Of a stretch of DNA of 64,000 nucleotides, positions 59,299 to 64,000 are shown in pieces (position 1 is the first letter of the stretch; the number at the start of each line of letters is the position of its first letter). Origin of the DNA: Patellaria atrata CBS 101060 (lineage: Eukaryota; Ascomycota; Dothideomycetes; Patellariales; Patellariaceae). A program made the translations under genes and the position numbers. The notes under the pieces were generated by a model that was not told the DNA's origin, searched no databases, and saw only the letters and a program-made list of their open reading frames with translations. The DNA lies in NCBI GenBank assembly GCA_010093705.1, contig MU006123.1, forward strand, positions 27,629 to 91,628. Direction: 5' to 3'.

Positions 59299-60335
59299 TT
59301 CTTGTACTGTTAAGTATTGAGATAATGCATCTGTCCCTTTGAGTGCTGAAGCTGGTTCCCATGTAGGCTAGGCGTAACCTATCCACTTAACAAGATATTC
59401 CTTTTGGAGTCTTTGCCCTCTTTTCTTTTTTTTTCTTTCTTTTATAATTTCTTCGATTTCCCACATGTCTTCGCCATCTACTTGGAATAGGGGTGGTGGT
59501 TGGTAATCTTGTACTTGACTGGGTAAGGGATCTGTTGCAGTAGGGCGTAGCAGGTCCATATGAAAGACATTATATACCTTAGTAGGAGTATCAAAACGGT
59601 AACTATATGGCCCTACTACCTCAATAACTATGTACTTGGTAGAACGGTCATCTAGTTTCTTATTTGGCCTCCTTGTTTGCAAGTTTCTTGAGTTGAGCCA
59701 CACCTTATCACCAACTTTATAAGCAGGAGATGGATTCCGATGTTTATTTGCTTATCTTTCTTCCTCTTGCTGTGCCTCTGCTATTGCTGCCTATGCCCAC
59801 TCGGTAGCGGCTTAAATCTTTTGTACAATTTGTTCTCCTTGTTGAATTGGGTTCTTTGGAGTTTTAATTTGTCTTGGAGTTTCCGATAGCTGTAACGGTT
59901 TAAGTGAATAACCATGACTTAAGAAGAATGGGCTGACTTTTGTTGTTTCTAAGTCTCGTCCATTAAGCGCCAGCTGGATAATAGGTAGAAAGCTAGCCCA
60001 ATCATCCTGTGCAAAATTAACCAATTGTCTTAGTATCTTTTCAACTTCAGTGTTGGTACGTTCTATAGAACCATCTGTTTGGGGGTGGAATGCGGTTGAA
60101 ACTCTTCGCTCAATCTTCAGCAACTAGTATAGTCGTCTCTAGAGTCCTCCTATAAACTGAGAGCCACGGTCTAAGACAATAGCTGCTGGCAACCCATGGT
60201 GGCAATAGAAATGCTGAATGAATTGTTTTGCAATATACTCTGTCTCTATGTTTTTGCATGCAATGAGGATCACACCTTTTGTCAGATTGCTGCAGTCGCT
60301 GAAAAGGTGCATGGCTTGATTCTCAAAAGAGTGGT
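59299..60335 (-). pseudogene. Ty3/Gypsy chromovirus pol 3' fragment (integrase and chromodomain)
   Basis: Minus-strand relic reading the integrase core end (R-V-S-T-A-F-H-P-Q-T-D-G-S-I-E-R-T-N), the C-terminal GPY/F segment (V-G-P-Y-S-Y-R-F) and a chromodomain (K-E-Y-L-V-K-W-I-G-Y-A) that ends at a stop. Between these are several in-frame stops, including TAG where TGG is expected, so the gene is dead. Everything upstream of the integrase core is missing beyond about 60,335. It is less AT-rich than the left-hand block, so it was mutated lightly or escaped RIP for most of its life. Confidence 0.85.
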
Positions 60336-62299
60336 TCTATCTAGGTGTTATATACCTATTAGATGGTGAGGCTCGCTACCGGGTAAATGGACGCTTACTA
60401 GTTCAAAACAGTGGTGAAAACAATGGCATAGAACGGTAGCTTAAGATAGAGCGTTAAACCGTATTAAAATAGATCTCTAACGAGAGCACGGATCTGTGGT
60501 GTTTTATCTATTCTCTTTCTGACCCAGTATCATTGTCAACTGTTTAGTATATAGTCCATATCTCTCTCAGTAGTTGCAAATCAAGCGACATATTCCATGC
60601 ACCTGTAGATCCAGTTTATCTCACAGTTATGAGCCCGGCCTTTATACTATTTTGAAGCCGTACAACTTACTCAAATCTAATCCGTTTATACTCCTCTTTT
60701 GATCCGTTATACTCGTGTCTTTTGACGAACAGTTGAACTGTCTTCACCGTTGTTTATTAAACCCAAAATCTCTTATGCTATCAATTAGTCAGTGATGGCC
60801 GTGGATTGGATTCAGGTGGATCTGGACTGGATTTTCAACGCGATTTGACGTGGATTTGGATTCGACTAGTCGTGGATTGGATTTGGATTCGATGCTCAAA
60901 AAATCCAGGAAATCCAGATCCATATTATAGTTATAGATATCTTAAAAAAAATGGTGTTGTAGGTGTTGTTTTGGGTAATATAATGGGGGAAGTAGGCCAG
61001 AGCATCAGCCATATGGTGCTCTCTGCTTGAGTTTTGACTGTAAATCTCCCAAACCAAATCTTCAAAATTCCTAAATCTATTGTATACCAACTATCTCATC
61101 TCTAATTGATATAAACCGCTTTGTTACTACTCGTTCGTCTGCCCGGGCTGCCGTGCCATCGAAGAAGCTTAGAGAGACTCAAGAGGATGATATAGAAGCT
61201 CTTCGGCCTACCAAAAGACCTTGTCGTCAGAAGGGGTCGAAGATTCAGCATACTCAGGCTACAGCCGAATCTTCGACTAGAGAGCCGGAGGAAGGTCCGG
61301 CTGGTGATGCTGAGAGCGGTGGCGAATCTTCCCATCAATTTCCTGAATATATCGAATCCTCAGAGTCCTCCGACGAGATCCCTCACCCCCCCTCCCCCCA
61401 GAACGAATACGGATCCGCAGCAAGTGGTGTAAGGTGGTAATGGCATGTAAAGTGAAGAAAATGTAGATTGAAGTGTCTGATCCAGAGGAGACTGAAGGAG
61501 GACAGCATATATACCCGACTGAGTGCTTAGTCAGGTGCGATACACCCCCCTCAGTTTCAAGGAATCTTGAAGCTGATTACTATATACAAGATAAGATAGC
61601 CAACCACCCCCTAGACCGTTGTTTGTCCTGATACTATGTGCGATCCATTGTGTGCTCAGCCTCATTAAAACCTTAAAAACCCTGTGGGAGAAAAATAGGA
61701 TAAAAGAGTACTGGCATGGATCTAGAACCGTGTTCCTAAAGTAGAGTATAGTGGTATAGATTAGCCGTAAGATGGGGATGTTCTGGTTAAGCTTACTATT
61801 CTCCTTTTTAGGAGTATGGAGTATTGAGTATAAGGTATGAATGAGTATAAGGTATGAAGTATGGAGTGCCTCTTGATTAATACATGGGTCTGAGTGCTCT
61901 TTCATTACGTGCTGAGAAGTGGCTACAACCCCAAGGCTTGGGTAGCTAATCCAAGTGACTTAGGTCCACATAGAGATTTTGTTACTCTTTGAAAATCGAG
62001 TCTCTTTGAAGATCGAGAAATCTCTTCAGGGCTTGAATACATCGTTCGTGGGCGTCCCCACCGGCTGCCTGACATCAGCTCACTCTAGACTCCTGAGATG
62101 TATGCTTATTAATGAGGAGAGAACTTGGTAGAAATTGTGATTTATAGAGGGGACTTATAGCCTTATACCTCTCACACGTGATTTTGTAGAGGGGACTTGA
62201 TAGCCTTATACCTCTTAAATTGAATGCCTGTATCTTGTTAGGACTTATAGCTTTTGGGACATCATTTATGAATTTTAAATAGGAAACTCTCTAAGATTG
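60336..62299. other. Transposon-derived region without an intact gene
   Basis: A mixture of fragments. At 60,800-60,910 there is a degenerate run of GTGGATTTGGATT-like units. A minus-strand piece near 60,900-61,090 contains an H-H-M-A-D-A-L-A segment like the end of retroelement RNase H. An open plus-strand frame at about 61,100-61,440 encodes a Ser/Glu/Pro-rich acidic stretch without an ATG and with no family I know. A 42-bp unit (TAGAGGGGACTTATAGCCTT) is repeated at 62,147 and 62,189. Confidence 0.5.
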
Positions 62300-63060
62300 A
62301 GAAGGTTAACCCAAGTAATGAAGCGTTATCTAGGTAGTATTTTGGTTAGACCGTCAGTAGGTTGAATCTTTGTAGCGATGTATGCTATATTGATGTTCTC
62401 TTCTTGTACTTCTTGACGTAGCCAGTGATGGTGCACGTCTACGTGACGAAGAGTTGTTTTGAGCTTAGGTGCTTCAGTAGTAAGTAGTCTAATTGTCTGC
62501 TGATTATCATAGAATAAGAGCTGTTTATTGTCTGGATGAAAGTTTAGAGATTTGAAGACTCTCCACCACTAGATAAGTTCTATACCTATAGTGGATACGG
62601 CCATGAGTTTAGCCTTAGTGGTTGATTTTGTAACACAGCGTTAGAGTGTTGCCTTCCAGTCAATTGGACCTCCAAAGAGGAAGAAGATGTAACCCTGTAA
62701 GCTCTTTCGAGTCGCTTAGTGATCCGCATAAGAGGCATCAGTTGCACCAAAGAAATCGGGTTCTTCGTGGTCCTAAATAAAGGCTGCGTCTACTGTAATT
62801 GAGGCATTGTAAACGAGTGATTTTGATTTTATATAGTAGAGGTAGGCTAGAGTTTGGTATGCAGCGTTAATATGAGTTGCTGCAGGATTGGTTAAGAACT
62901 CAGCAAGTTTGGAGTGTGCTTTTGAGATATCTAGTCTTGTTACTCCGGCTACATAGCCTATTGATCCGACCAATTGAGCGTAACGTAGATAGTTACTTTC
63001 GTTTTTAGTCTTATTGGACGGAAGGAGCTCCTCTACCTATAATAGCGTTTAAGGTGATTT
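62300..63060 (-). pseudogene. Ty1/Copia retrotransposon fragment (RT end and RNase H)
   Basis: Minus-strand relic. Around 62,773-62,973 it reads L-V-G-S-I-G-Y-V-A-G-V-T-R-L-D-I, the Copia pattern between reverse transcriptase and RNase H. Around 62,340-62,530 it reads D-N-Q-Q-T-I-R-L-L and H-V-D-V-H-H-H-W-L-R-Q-E-V, then A-T-K-I-Q-P-T-D-G-L-T-K, the typical Copia RNase H end. Stops separate the pieces. Integrase and gag are absent. Confidence 0.85.
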
Positions 63061-63163
63061 TGTGAATGCTTTTAGGGATAGATATTTATGGTAAATCTTA
63101 TCGATATAGTCTCCTTAATTTAGTTAGATAGAGCTATTATCTCTATCTCTATACACGGTTATA

Positions 63164-63395
63164 TGTTACAACGGGAGTCTATACTTATCAAGACAGAACT
63201 GGATAAGTCTAGAAACGCGCCTGGCTTCTCACTCAACGTGGTCAACCACAAAGGTAGGTTCGGCAAAGTGATAGGATACGTATAACAAAGGCACTTCAAG
63301 TTGTCGATACAACTTGCTGACTCCTTGACTTCAGGTACTGCTCACAATGAGACAAGACGTACTGTATGGAAACAGTGTAACAAGTGAAGTTGTGA
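63164..63395 (+). repeat. Largely unmutated partial LTR of the left-hand Gypsy family
   Basis: The sequence from TGTTACAACGGGAGTC onward aligns without gaps to 4,244-4,475 for about 230 bp, and nearly every difference is C here versus T there, or G versus A. It therefore preserves the near-original LTR. The match stops near 63,395, where a different 3' part follows. Confidence 0.85.
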
Positions 63396-63725
63396 GATTG
63401 TGGGTAACTGAATGTAGTCGCTTCCTTCTCCGTACAACTACGGATTCTATCTAGTGTTTATATAATGACAGACCACCTTATTGATTAACCCTTTGACGTC
63501 ACGAAGCCTAGCTACGTAATCTCCAAATCAAGGCGAACATAACGATACTACCTACGTCAGATATAAAATAAGAGATGACATCAAAAGAGTGAGCTAATGT
63601 TATAGTTTTGGTGATACTTAACCGATAAGTCGGAGCTGAGCATTTAGCTCTGAAGATCTCCAACACGAACTCCTGGAGATCCTGACGATCTTCCAACATA
63701 AGGCTATCGGGGATCAGCTATCTGA
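63396..63725. other. Region between LTR fragment and GC-rich coding end
   Basis: No gene recognised. It includes a TGACGTCA at 63,494-63,501, probably chance. It may be the rest of a variant LTR or its flank. Confidence 0.35.
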
Positions 63726-64000
63726 CAGATATGGCTCGGCCTGGTCGGCAGCTGGGTTGAATCCTGGGTTCGGGCAGGGTGGGATGCGACGGCGAGTCAA
63801 TTGGACTGGCACGCGTGGGCGTTCGCGGTGGTGAACCCCGTCGGCGGGTACGGAAGGAAGCATCTCGTCGTCTGGGATTGCGACGTCAAGGATGGCATCG
63901 ACTTTAACACAGCACGCCCCCGCGATGGCTTCACCGTCGGGCTGCAGGAAAGGCTCTACCGGGAACACTACCCCGGCGCGACCGTGTGGACCAACCTCCC
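63726..64000 (+). CDS. Partial GC-rich coding region, unknown protein, cut by window edge
   Basis: From the stop at 63,723-63,725 the frame is open to the window end (91 codons) with strong G/C preference at third positions. It reads, in part, L-D-W-H-A-W-A-F-A-V-V-N-P-V-G-G-Y-G and H-L-V-V-W-D-C-D-V, and looks like a real protein exon. No ATG lies in this frame, so the start is upstream of an intron or the gene was cut by the adjacent transposon debris. I do not recognise the family. Third-position GC is clearly higher than in the other genes of the window. Confidence 0.5.

Noticed and set aside
63714-63968. Minus-strand frame of 84 codons
   Set aside because: The plus strand is open over the same region with better protein character and codon bias.

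Overview
This window is nuclear DNA of a filamentous ascomycete (Pezizomycotina). The evidence is short GT..AG introns of about 50-70 nt with CTAAC-type branch points, orthologues of typical fungal genes, and large blocks mutated in the style of repeat-induced point mutation (RIP). Class and species are not resolved.

Layout. Positions 1-12,478 are an extremely AT-rich, gene-free block of RIP-degraded Ty3/Gypsy chromoviral retrotransposons. Two internal regions face each other as a large inverted repeat, with three LTR copies. Composition then switches sharply to ordinary sequence. Positions 12.5-58.8 kb are gene space: a decayed small gene, a small mitochondrial protein, KEOPS subunit Pcc1, a 600-residue conserved unknown, Mnn9-type mannosyltransferase, spermidine synthase, a CsbD-like stress protein, ribosomal protein L5, a leucine-rich-repeat protein, the eEF1A methyltransferase Efm7, a copper-fist transcription factor, a SUN-family wall protein, mL67/Mhr1, Vps38/UVRAG, 6-phosphofructo-2-kinase, mitochondrial IF3, uL4m, mL38, a putative Mei4-like protein, and a divergent decarboxylase/dioxygenase pair. 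Two DNA transposons sit between genes: a 641-bp internally deleted pogo-like element and a 1,427-bp Tc1/mariner element with a frameshifted transposase. Positions 58.9-63.7 kb are a second transposon graveyard (Gypsy, Copia, and a largely unmutated relative of the LTR at 4.2 kb). A GC-rich partial coding region runs off the right edge.

How the genes relate. The clearest functional unit is at 55.4-58.8 kb. A probable uracil-5-carboxylate (iso-orotate) decarboxylase and a probable thymine-7-hydroxylase are transcribed divergently from one 0.9-kb promoter. Together they would convert thymine to uracil, the fungal thymine-salvage route. The promoter holds several GATA-factor-type sites, suggesting nitrogen control. 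A second unit is a mitochondrial translation neighbourhood at 48.2-51.6 kb (IF3, uL4m, mL38), with mL67 about 6 kb further left. The remaining genes look like unrelated housekeeping neighbours.

Limits. All splice sites were placed by eye from consensus motifs and reading-frame continuity. Family names rest on recognised motifs, not on searches.
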